5,015 nt of DNA from Bacteroidota bacterium. GTDB taxonomy: Bacteria > Bacteroidota > Bacteroidia > B-17B0 > Aurantibacillaceae. Positions 1 through 5,015 of this stretch are shown here, piece after piece. The notes under the pieces are model-generated. The model was not told where the DNA came from, did not search any database, and worked only from the letters and a program-made list of their open reading frames with translations. The translations under genes were made by a program, and so were the position numbers. Positions within the stretch are counted from its first letter, which is position 1, and each line of letters opens with the position of its first letter. The DNA lies in assembly GCA_025359355.1 (NCBI GenBank), contig JANYGR010000251.1, positions 1-5,015 of the forward strand. The letters are read 5' to 3'.

Positions 1-186
1 CATACTAATTTTGAAATCGTTGATGTGTATCGTTACGAAGGTGACACAGATCCGGCTGATGAGGCGGTGGTATATGCTATTCAATCCAAAACAGGTTTAA
101 AAGGTATTTTAGTAACAGGTTATGGTCCTTCAATAGATTCATATACAGCTGAAATATTGAGGAAATTGCAAATAAAAAAAGACTAA
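1..186 (+). CDS. C-terminal part of a small conserved Bacteroidota protein, function unknown
   Basis: The window opens inside a reading frame that gives 61 residues and stops at a tandem TAA TAA (184-189). The N-terminus lies outside the window. Visible features are a segment around residues 9-18 with the core YRYEGDTDP, then DEAVVYAIQS (residues 21-30), a glycine-rich stretch TGLKGILVTGYGP, and a lysine-rich tail. This pattern matches from memory a family of roughly 100-residue soluble proteins common in Bacteroidota, whose members are often labelled 'phosphoribosylpyrophosphate synthetase' in databases. Such a protein is far too short for a real PRPP synthetase (about 310 residues), and no PRPP-binding motif is visible, so that label should not be copied. 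There is no membrane segment or signal in the visible part. No operon partner can be seen, because the next gene starts 280 bases away. I am confident that it is coding and moderately sure of the family; the function is unknown. Confidence 0.75.
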   Translation, partial: HTNFEIVDVYRYEGDTDPADEAVVYAIQSKTGLKGILVTGYGPSIDSYTAEILRKLQIKKD

Positions 187-215
187 TAAGCTATTTAAAA
201 TTAGAATAGACCTTT

Positions 216-317
216 TACATAAATGCGATACGAAACACTGATGACAAGGATAATTAAGATTATTCAGATGAAAAATCTTCCTAATTATATTAATCAGCAT
301 TATCTGTGTTTTATGTA
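216..317. repeat. Long imperfect inverted repeat (possible hairpin)
   Basis: Several segments pair in order around a centre near base 267. Bases 250-255 plus 256-261 (ATAATT, AAGATT) pair with 274-279 plus 283-288 (AATCTT, AATTAT), with a 3-base bulge on the right and a 12-base loop. Further out, AAACAC (233-238) faces GTGTTT (306-311), and TACATAAA (216-223) faces TTTATGTA (310-317). These two outer right-hand arms share bases 310-311, so they cannot both pair fully. The stem is AT-rich with many mismatches. It could be a 3'UTR structure of the upstream gene, a degraded small mobile repeat, or chance in AT-rich DNA. Confidence 0.35.
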
Positions 318-334
318 TTACGTGTTTTTGAATT

Positions 335-381
335 AAAAAAGAGATCTGTCAGTTAAACTTATGAAAATACCTCTTTTTTTT
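335..381 (+). terminator. Possible intrinsic terminator after the first gene
   Basis: AAAAAAGAG (335-343) pairs with CTCTTTTTT (371-379) and is followed by the rest of an 8-T run (374-381). The stem is 9 bp but mostly A-T, and the loop is long (27 bases), which makes it weak. It would end transcription of the small gene that stops at 186 and separate it from kynA. The strong terminator near 4840-4871 has the same A-run, GAG, CTC, T-run design with a much better stem, which lends this site some support. Confidence 0.35.
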
Positions 382-466
382 ACCTAAATCAATGCACTTT
401 GGTTTGAAACGAAAAGCCCATCAACAATGACTAAAAATGTATTAATTTAGCAAAAATTAAAAATTT

Positions 467-1381
467 ATGGCTGATGTACAAAAAGAAATCATTTCAAGAA
501 TCGAAGAAAAATATAAAGCCATTGATCAAAATCCAGATGTTCATTTAGAAGGTTTGGTTTGGGCTAATCCTATTACGTATTGGGATTATATTTTACCTGA
601 TGCATTATTAGGACTTCAAATACAACGTACGACCCAACCTGATGAAATGGTATTTATCATGTATCATCAAATTAATGAGTTGTTATTTAAAATGATTTTA
701 TGGGAAATTAATCAAGTCAGTAATAATGTAGATGTTACCGCTCCTTTTTTTACAGAAAAATTAATGCGTGTGAGTCGTTACTTTGATATGTTATCTTCTT
801 CATTTAATATAATGGGTGATGGAATGGACAAGGCGCAGTATATGAATTTTAGAAATACATTAACACCCGCAAGTGGTTTTCAAAGTGCTCAGTATCGTCA
901 AATTGAAATTGCTTCTACCGAATTAATTAATTTAATTGATTACCGATTTAGAGCGACCATTGATAGAAACACACCCTACGAGCATGCATTTGAACATATG
1001 TATTGGCAAGCTGCTGGTAAAGATCATATAACAGGTAAAAAAAACACCTTGCTTGTTAATTTTGAAAAACGTTACAAAACGGAATTAATTAGTAAGATGA
1101 AAGATTATAATACCACTAATTTATGGACGAGGTTTAAGCAATTACCAGAAGCTGTAAAAAATGATGCAGAGTTAATTAAAGCGATGCGTCATTATGATTA
1201 TACCGTAAATGTATCATGGGTAATGGCTCATTATCATGCGGCTGGTAAATATTTAGGAAACGCAGAAGCAACAGGTGGAAGCGATTGGAGAAAATATATG
1301 CATCCAAAATACCAACGTCGTATTTTTTTTCCTGAACTATGGAGTAAAAATGAATTAGAAAATTGGGGAAATAACGTATAA
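467..1381 (+). CDS. kynA: Tryptophan 2,3-dioxygenase (heme-dependent), first step of the kynurenine pathway
   Basis: Predicted cytosolic heme enzyme that opens the indole ring of L-tryptophan with O2 to give N-formylkynurenine. The 304 residues fit bacterial TDO length (about 280-310). Family landmarks appear in order: YWDYILPDALLGLQ (38-51); YHQINELLFK (66-75), with His67 matching the distal active-site His of the HQxxEL motif; Tyr125 and Arg129 in YMNFR, matching the substrate-binding Tyr/Arg pair with the same 4-residue spacing; PASGFQSAQYR (134-144); His255 in AHYHAAGKYLG as the likely axial heme ligand; and ATGGSDW (268-274), where Thr269 lies 14 residues after His255, as in the Xanthomonas enzyme. 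The usual GTGGSSG is changed at both flanks, so this is a divergent TDO branch. The ATG at 467 follows an A-rich stretch with no Shine-Dalgarno, typical of Bacteroidota, and TAA ends the gene. The next gene starts 80 bases later with no clear terminator between, so co-transcription is possible. No other kynurenine genes are visible. Confidence 0.93.
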   Translation: MADVQKEIISRIEEKYKAIDQNPDVHLEGLVWANPITYWDYILPDALLGLQIQRTTQPDEMVFIMYHQINELLFKMILWEINQVSNNVDVTAPFFTEKLMRVSRYFDMLSSSFNIMGDGMDKAQYMNFRNTLTPASGFQSAQYRQIEIASTELINLIDYRFRATIDRNTPYEHAFEHMYWQAAGKDHITGKKNTLLVNFEKRYKTELISKMKDYNTTNLWTRFKQLPEAVKNDAELIKAMRHYDYTVNVSWVMAHYHAAGKYLGNAEATGGSDWRKYMHPKYQRRIFFPELWSKNELENWGNNV

Positions 1382-1461
1382 GTATCAATTTTATTGAAAC
1401 GTATTGCTTTCGCTATTTTTATTAAATTGCAGAGAATATAACTATATAAAAATCACATACA

Positions 1462-3117
1462 TTGAACGTAGAAGAATTCGATACAATCGTTATTGGCTCT
1501 GGAGCCGGTGGATTGGCTTCGGCTATATGCTTAGCAAAAGCCGGACAAAAAGTATTAGTGTTAGAACAACACTACGTTCCTGGTGGCTGGTGTCATAGTT
1601 TCCATTTAAATGGCCAACGTTTTAGTCCGGGTGTTCATTATATTGGATTGGTAGATGCAGGTCAGTCAACCAATAATTTGTATAGAGCATTAGGTGTTGC
1701 CAACGAACTCGTTTTTTTTAGGATGAATCCGAAAGGTTACGAGCATTGCTTGATTGGCGATCAAAAAATTGATATGCCAGCAGGTATAGATGCCTTATAT
1801 GAAAGTTTAGCACAACGATTTCCTCATGAAAAAGAAAATTTAAAAAAATATTTAGATCTAGTTGATAGAGTCAATAAGCAAGTTCAACTCATACCTAAAA
1901 TGAAAGGCTTTTGGGATCATTTGACTATTCCATTCAGAACAAAGGATATGGGTAAGTATGGATTATTCAGTTTAAAAAGAGTAATCGATTGGCACATCAA
2001 AGATCCATTATTAAAGTGCATTTTAAATATTCAGTGTGGCGATCATGGTCTTCCTCCTTCCCAAGCAAGTTTCCCAGTTCATTGCGTGGTGATGTACCAT
2101 TATTTTTCAGGAGCTTTTTACCCAATGGGTGGTGGTGCCGGTATTGTTAAGGCAATGACAAACGCTCTCAAAAAATTAGGCGGAGAAATACGTGTGAAGC
2201 AAAATGTTACAAAAATTATTATAGAAAATAAAACAGCCAAAGGCGTAGAATTGGAGAATGGTCAGCGCATTTTTGCAAAAAATATTTTATCCAATGCTGA
2301 TCCTTCTAATACTTATTTGAATTTAGTCGGCAAAGAAAATTTAAGTGATAAGCTTTTAAAAAAATTATCGAAAACGAAATATTCTGTTACCTCGTTAATT
2401 CTTTTTTTAACGCTTGATATGGATGTTAAAAAAGCAGGAATTGATTCAGGGAATATATGGTCGTTAAAAAATGAAAATATTGATGACTTGGATGATGAAT
2501 TAAAAAATACGAATATCCTTGAGGGGACAGAGTTTCCTGCATTATTCATTAGTTGTTCTACATTAAAAGATCCATCCAGTTTTAATGGTCGGTATTATAA
2601 TTTTGAAGCAGTTACGTTTATTGATAAAGCTAGTTTTGATAAATTTAATCATGAAGGCGATTATCATACAGAAGCTTATGAAAAACATAAAGAAATTATT
2701 ATTCAAAAATTTTTAAATAATATAGAGAAGGTAATTCCCGGAGCGAAGCAACATGTTGTTCATGTCGAGTTAGGGACTCCAAAAACAAATCAACACTACA
2801 TTAAAGCGACAGATGGTAATGTATATGGCACTGAAAAAAAGTTCAATCAAATTGGTGCATTTTCGTTTAAATGTAAATCCGAAATAAAAAATTTATACCT
2901 ATGCGGAGCGAGTACTGTTTCTCATGGTGTTGCAGGAGCTGCTCATTCAGGAGTAGAAGCAGCTGCACAAATATTACAAGTAAAGGCTGAATCATTGATG
3001 CAGGCAGACTCCGATCAAAAATTACGGATTTATGATGCCGAAAATGCGGATTCATGGCCCGATTTTATTAAAAGTAAAATCGAAAATAAAAAGAGACGAT
3101 TCATTGAATCTATTTGA
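1462..3117 (+). CDS. FAD-dependent oxidoreductase of the retinol saturase / phytoene desaturase (CrtI-like) family
   Basis: A 551-residue flavoprotein. An N-terminal Rossmann fold binds FAD: GSGAGG (12-17) is followed by Glu35 in LVLEQH, the usual ribose-binding acidic residue. Then come GGWCHSF (41-47) and PGVHYIG (56-62), which closely follow the GG-CHTF and G-HYIG segments of animal all-trans-retinol 13,14-reductase (RetSat). HYFSGAFYPMGG (213-224) and the C-terminal FAD-binding segment (about 479-501, with CGAST and GVAGAAHSGVEAA) also match. A charged tail of about 50 residues, rich in Lys/Arg near its end, follows. By family it would reduce, desaturate or isomerise a polyene such as a carotenoid or retinoid; the substrate cannot be read from sequence. 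No transmembrane helix is evident, so membrane contact is probably peripheral. The start is fixed by an in-frame TAA at 1447-1449: TTG at 1462 is the only normal start codon before the FAD motif. A carotenoid isomerase or phytoene dehydrogenase role is also possible. Confidence 0.88.
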   Translation: MNVEEFDTIVIGSGAGGLASAICLAKAGQKVLVLEQHYVPGGWCHSFHLNGQRFSPGVHYIGLVDAGQSTNNLYRALGVANELVFFRMNPKGYEHCLIGDQKIDMPAGIDALYESLAQRFPHEKENLKKYLDLVDRVNKQVQLIPKMKGFWDHLTIPFRTKDMGKYGLFSLKRVIDWHIKDPLLKCILNIQCGDHGLPPSQASFPVHCVVMYHYFSGAFYPMGGGAGIVKAMTNALKKLGGEIRVKQNVTKIIIENKTAKGVELENGQRIFAKNILSNADPSNTYLNLVGKENLSDKLLKKLSKTKYSVTSLILFLTLDMDVKKAGIDSGNIWSLKNENIDDLDDELKNTNILEGTEFPALFISCSTLKDPSSFNGRYYNFEAVTFIDKASFDKFNHEGDYHTEAYEKHKEIIIQKFLNNIEKVIPGAKQHVVHVELGTPKTNQHYIKATDGNVYGTEKKFNQIGAFSFKCKSEIKNLYLCGASTVSHGVAGAAHSGVEAAAQILQVKAESLMQADSDQKLRIYDAENADSWPDFIKSKIENKKRRFIESI

Positions 3118-3158
3118 TTTTACACTATTTAATTTATGATTTTTCTTTTTTAATTATG

Positions 3159-3172
3159 ATGACAAATGTCAT
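3159..3172. promoter_or_regulatory. Perfect palindrome upstream of the desaturase, candidate operator
   Basis: ATGACA (3159-3164), two A bases, then TGTCAT (3167-3172): a perfect 6+6 inverted repeat with a 2-base spacer, lying 96 bases before the desaturase start. Its size and symmetry fit a binding site for a dimeric regulator, and the position fits a promoter region. I cannot name the regulator; the half-site spacing does not match the classic CRP or FNR box. As an RNA hairpin it would be poor because of the 2-base loop, so a DNA role is more likely. Confidence 0.4.
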
Positions 3173-3197
3173 TAATAAATTAAAACATCTTTAGTTC

Positions 3198-3232
3198 CTT
3201 TGGTGAGTTATAAAAAATAGATCTCATCAAAG
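3198..3232 (+). promoter_or_regulatory. Inverted repeat / hairpin in the desaturase leader
   Basis: CTTTGGTGAG (3198-3207) pairs with CTCATCAAAG (3223-3232), giving 10 bp with one G-U pair in RNA and a 15-base A-rich loop (3208-3222). It ends 36 bases before the desaturase ATG. No T-run follows it, so it is a poor terminator for the upstream flavoprotein gene. It may be a 5' leader structure or a second protein-binding site. Confidence 0.4.
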
Positions 3233-3268
3233 ACACTATTTATGAAACCTGAGTTAAATTAAAGTTAT

Positions 3269-4366
3269 ATGCATACCGTTAGATTTATAGCTACAGATAA
3301 AACTGAAAAGCAGTTTGTAGCAACCCTAAGAAAAAATGTAAATGATTATTTTAAAGATAATCACATTTCTACAAAAGCGAATACAGCCATGGTTATTAAA
3401 ACCATAGCTCTCATTAGCATATACGTTGTTCCTTACATTATATTATTAATTGTGCCTATGAGTAACCTTGTTGCTTTAGGTTTAACCATATTAATGGGAA
3501 TTGGTATTGCTGGAGTAGGGATGGGAGTAATGCATGATGCCTGCCACGGAGCTTATTCAAAAAAACATTGGGTCAATAATTTATTAGCTGGTACTTTATA
3601 TTTATTAGGAAGCAATGTGTTGAATTGGAAAATTCAACATAATGTATTGCATCATACATATACCAACATTTCCGGACTTGATGAAGATATCAATGAAAAA
3701 GGGCCAATTCGTTTATCAGAACAATCACCGCTAAAATGGTATCATCGCTACCAATTTGTATACGCTTTTGTGTTTTATGGATTAATGACGTTAACCATGT
3801 TGACGAATGATTTTTTTCGTTTAATTACATACGAAAAAGAGGGCTTAGTTAAATCTCAAAATAAACACGTGAAGGGTGAATTTATTAGAATGTTATTTCG
3901 GAAACTGATTTATATGGTTGTTATAATAGGACTGCCTCTGTGGTTAACAGATTTTAAATGGTATCAAATTTTAATTGGATTTTTTATCATGCATTGGGTT
4001 GCAAGTATTATTTTGAGTTTTGTGTTTCAGATGGCTCACGTTGTTGAAGGTGCCGAACAGCCAAAAGTAGAAGGAGAGGTTCATACAGAGTGGCATATAC
4101 ATCAATTAAAAACAACTTCTGATTTTGCCAGAAAAAATAAAATATTAAGTTGGTATGTTGGTGGATTAAATTTTCAAATTGAACACCACTTATTTCCTAA
4201 CATTTGCCACATTCATTACCCTAAAATATCGCCTATAGTAGAGCAAACAGCAAAAGAATTTGGTATTCCTTATAATCTGAAGCCGAGTTTTAGAAGTGCT
4301 TTATTGTCACATATTTTAAGATTAAAAGAGTTGGGAAGATCTAACATACAACCTTATGCATCATAA
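3269..4366 (+). CDS. Integral-membrane fatty acid desaturase (front-end type, no cytochrome b5 domain)
   Basis: Di-iron membrane desaturase that inserts a cis double bond into an acyl chain using O2 and electrons from a separate donor. The 365 residues carry all three histidine boxes: HDACHG (89-94), HNVLHH (124-129) and QIEHHLFP (303-310). Further conserved residues are His257 in FQMAHVVE, the HIHQLKTT segment (276-283) and CHIHYP (313-318). Hydrophobic segments lie at about 43-63, 66-88, 163-180, 212-226 and 232-253, which suits an inner-membrane protein with the His boxes facing the cytoplasm. Gln in place of the first His of box three is typical of front-end (delta-5/delta-6, linoleoyl-CoA-like) desaturases, but there is no fused cytochrome b5 domain. 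The ATG at 3269 is preceded in frame by TAA at 3260-3262, so the start is well bounded. The 151-base leader holds two inverted repeats, which may point to regulated expression. The gene overlaps queD by 11 bases. The family is certain; substrate and regiochemistry are not. Confidence 0.93.
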   Translation: MHTVRFIATDKTEKQFVATLRKNVNDYFKDNHISTKANTAMVIKTIALISIYVVPYIILLIVPMSNLVALGLTILMGIGIAGVGMGVMHDACHGAYSKKHWVNNLLAGTLYLLGSNVLNWKIQHNVLHHTYTNISGLDEDINEKGPIRLSEQSPLKWYHRYQFVYAFVFYGLMTLTMLTNDFFRLITYEKEGLVKSQNKHVKGEFIRMLFRKLIYMVVIIGLPLWLTDFKWYQILIGFFIMHWVASIILSFVFQMAHVVEGAEQPKVEGEVHTEWHIHQLKTTSDFARKNKILSWYVGGLNFQIEHHLFPNICHIHYPKISPIVEQTAKEFGIPYNLKPSFRSALLSHILRLKELGRSNIQPYAS

Positions 4367-4814
4367 TCAATTTATTCGAGTTACTAAGAAATTTACGTTC
4401 GATATGGCGCATGCGCTTTATGGCTATGATGGTTCATGCAAAAACATACACGGACACACCTATGTATTAAGCGTTACTTTAAAAGGCAAGGCAATAAATG
4501 ATCCTCATAACCCTAAAAACGGAATGGTGATTGATTTTACTGATCTTAAAAAAATAGTGAAGGAACAGGTTATTGATGTATTCGATCACTCCTTAGTGTT
4601 AAATGCAAATTCGCCGCATGGAACTATAAAAGCATTTAAGGAAAATTTTGAAAAAATAAATAACGTGCCCTATCAACCTAGTTGCGAGAATTTATTAATT
4701 GATTTTTTAGAAAGAATAAAAATACATTTGCCTCAATCGGTTGTCATTAATAATATTAAGTTAGAAGAAACGCCAACTTCCTATGCAGAGTGGTATTTAG
4801 AAGATAATAAATAG
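4356..4814 (+). CDS. queD: 6-carboxytetrahydropterin synthase / PTPS-family protein (QueD)
   Basis: A cytosolic zinc enzyme that by family converts 7,8-dihydroneopterin triphosphate to 6-carboxy-5,6,7,8-tetrahydropterin, an early step of queuosine (7-deazaguanine) synthesis. Zinc ligands are His19 in FDMAHAL and His32 and His34 in HGH. Cys28, four residues before His32, is the catalytic Cys of CxxxHGH. GMVIDFTDLK (56-65) and DHSLVLN (77-83, catalytic His78) follow, and ETPTSYAEWY near the C-terminus supplies Glu138. Presence of Cys28 argues against the PTPS-III type that replaces FolB. At 152 residues it is longer than E. coli QueD (about 121), mainly through extra sequence around 85-108. The ATG at 4356 lies inside the end of the desaturase gene, whose stop is 4364-4366, so translation is probably coupled. 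A strong terminator follows 25 bases after the stop. A 6-pyruvoyl-tetrahydropterin synthase role is the main alternative, as no other queuosine genes are in view. Confidence 0.88.
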   Translation: MHHNQFIRVTKKFTFDMAHALYGYDGSCKNIHGHTYVLSVTLKGKAINDPHNPKNGMVIDFTDLKKIVKEQVIDVFDHSLVLNANSPHGTIKAFKENFEKINNVPYQPSCENLLIDFLERIKIHLPQSVVINNIKLEETPTSYAEWYLEDNK

Positions 4815-4839
4815 AATTATTGTAATTTTAATTTAACTA

Positions 4840-4871
4840 AAAAGAGTCTGTTTGAATAAACAGACTCTTTT
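4840..4871. terminator. Strong hairpin terminator after queD, potentially bidirectional
   Basis: A perfect 14-bp stem pairs 4840-4853 (AAAAGAGTCTGTTT) with 4858-4871 (AAACAGACTCTTTT) around a GAAT loop. It has A bases on the left and T bases on the right, so it can act as an intrinsic terminator in both directions: for the desaturase-queD transcript on the + strand and for the transposase gene arriving on the - strand. Confidence 0.88.
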
Positions 4872-4881
4872 ATGAATAAAC

Positions 4882-4907
4882 TACCTCGCGGCAGAGCCGA
4901 CGAGGTA
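4882..4907 (-). repeat. GC-rich hairpin next to the transposase stop, probable IS200/IS605 right-end hairpin
   Basis: TACCTCG (4882-4888) pairs with CGAGGTA (4901-4907), and inside it CGGC (4889-4892) pairs with GCCG (4896-4899) around an AGA loop. This makes an 11-bp stem with a single bulged A (4900). About three quarters of the central bases are G or C, in sharp contrast to the AT-rich surroundings. It directly abuts the transposase stop codon (4908-4910). Y1 HUH transposases recognise subterminal hairpins with bulged or looped bases, so a role as the right-end recognition hairpin, or a REP-like copy of it, is the best reading. Confidence 0.6.
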
Positions 4908-5015
4908 TTAAAAGATTGATAACTGCTGACTATGTATTTTTTTATATGTTTTTTCATTACCCTGAGATTTAACATACGCTTGAATTGTATTCTCATCGCC
5001 ATGTTTACCAACAGT
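4908..5015 (-). CDS. tnpA: C-terminal fragment of an IS200/IS605-family Y1 (HUH) transposase, TnpA
   Basis: The - strand reads from the window edge for 35 residues to a TAA whose + strand bases are 4908-4910. The fragment begins TVGKHGDENTIQAYVKSQG and ends HSQQLSIF. It lines up with the C-terminal helix of the classic IS200 transposase, where TVGK is followed by IQDYIKHQ. The Tyr in IQAYVKSQG (codon at 4974-4976) therefore corresponds to the catalytic tyrosine that attacks single-stranded DNA. The HUH motif and the rest of the protein lie beyond base 5015, so whether the gene is intact is unknown. The adjacent GC-rich hairpin supports the assignment. The gene converges on queD, with the shared hairpin terminator between them. 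A related RAYT-type transposase is possible. Confidence 0.72.
   Translation of the reverse strand, partial: TVGKHGDENTIQAYVKSQGNEKTYKKIHSQQLSIF

Larger units (their letters stand above)
187..466. other. 280-base gene-free region between the first gene and kynA
   Basis: I find no convincing gene here. The only notable + strand frame runs 223-336 (37 codons from ATG). It lies across an AT-rich imperfect palindrome and has no recognisable protein features. The stretch holds that palindrome (216-317) and a possible terminator (335-381), then an AT-rich lead-in to kynA. No confident match to the Bacteroidota promoter pattern (TTG near -33, TAnnTTTG near -7) was found at the right spacing, although TTTG occurs at 398-401 and 403-406. 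The kynA promoter probably lies between about 382 and 460. Confidence 0.6.
4882..5015 (-). mobile_element. Right end of an IS200/IS605-like insertion sequence (runs out of the window)
   Basis: The segment combines the C-terminus of a Y1 transposase gene on the - strand with a GC-rich hairpin just past its stop codon, which is the expected order at the right end of an IS200-type element. The exact outer boundary cannot be set. The cleavage site should lie on the low-coordinate side of the hairpin, possibly in 4872-4881 or within the terminator arm. Elements of this family make no terminal inverted repeats or target duplications, so none is expected. Confidence 0.6.

Noticed and set aside
223..336. 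Possible 37-residue ORF on the + strand starting at ATG 223
   Set aside because: It lies across the imperfect palindrome, has no recognisable motif and no start-site support, and its length is expected by chance in this sequence.
1176..1388. 70-codon - strand frame opposite the end of kynA
   Set aside because: It is antisense to well-conserved kynA motifs (heme His region) and its translation shows no domain.
1382..1461. Promoter or terminator between kynA and the flavoprotein gene
   Set aside because: Only a 4-bp GAAA/TTTC match and a loose TATTTTTA box were found; neither has the spacing or strength to be called.
1404..1598. 64-codon + strand frame over the start of the flavoprotein gene
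   Set aside because: It is in another frame over the FAD-binding region, which is clearly coding in the 1462 frame; its Arg/Trp-rich translation looks like a shadow.
2313..2549. 78-codon - strand frame inside the flavoprotein gene
   Set aside because: Ser/Phe-rich product typical of antisense reading of a Lys/Glu-rich gene; no independent support.
2867..3055. 62-codon - strand frame over the flavoprotein C-terminus
   Set aside because: It overlaps the conserved C-terminal FAD segment on the opposite strand and has no motif.
3242..3262. Six-codon leader ORF (ATG 3242 to TAA 3260-3262) just before the desaturase
   Set aside because: It is in frame with the desaturase and stops 6 bases before its ATG, which is intriguing, but so short that it is likely chance; noted only because the TAA fixes the desaturase start.
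467..4814. A single five-gene functional system or biosynthetic cluster
   Set aside because: Tryptophan catabolism, polyene redox, lipid desaturation and pterin synthesis share no evident pathway, and the 151-base leader before the desaturase suggests at least two transcription units.
4817..5011. 64-codon - strand frame at the right edge
   Set aside because: It is offset by one base from the transposase frame, reads through both hairpins, and shows no family pattern, whereas the neighbouring frame gives a clear IS200-like C-terminus.
1..5015. CRISPR array, tRNA, rRNA or riboswitch
   Set aside because: No regularly spaced direct repeats, cloverleaf or known conserved RNA pattern was seen on either strand.

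Overview
The window looks like chromosomal DNA from a member of the Bacteroidota. This is inferred from low GC content (roughly one third by eye), A-rich start contexts without Shine-Dalgarno sequences, TAA-dominated stops, and protein sequences of Bacteroidota type. The genus cannot be named. Four complete genes lie on the + strand, with a partial gene at each end.

Layout. Bases 1-186 hold the C-terminal end of a small conserved protein. A 280-base gene-free stretch follows, with an imperfect palindrome and a possible terminator. Next is a tryptophan 2,3-dioxygenase gene (kynA, 467-1381). After an 80-base gap comes a retinol-saturase/phytoene-desaturase-like flavoprotein gene (1462-3117) that appears to start with TTG. 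A 151-base leader region with two inverted repeats precedes a membrane fatty-acid desaturase (3269-4366). This overlaps by 11 bases a QueD/PTPS-type pterin synthase gene (4356-4814), which ends at a strong 14-bp hairpin terminator. The right edge, on the - strand, carries the C-terminus of an IS200/IS605-type Y1 (HUH) transposase. A GC-rich hairpin abuts its stop codon and probably belongs to the right end of that insertion sequence.

How the genes relate. The desaturase and queD overlap and are very likely co-transcribed, although they act in different pathways (membrane lipid unsaturation; 7-deazapurine or pterin synthesis). The saturase-like flavoprotein and the desaturase both act, by family, on hydrophobic polyene or acyl substrates, but no shared pathway can be shown. 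kynA would start tryptophan catabolism through kynurenine, and no other kynurenine-pathway gene is present here.

I see no clear new multi-gene system. The points most worth checking are the IS end placed against the queD terminator, the TTG start, the palindrome ahead of the desaturase, and the substrate of the saturase-like enzyme.
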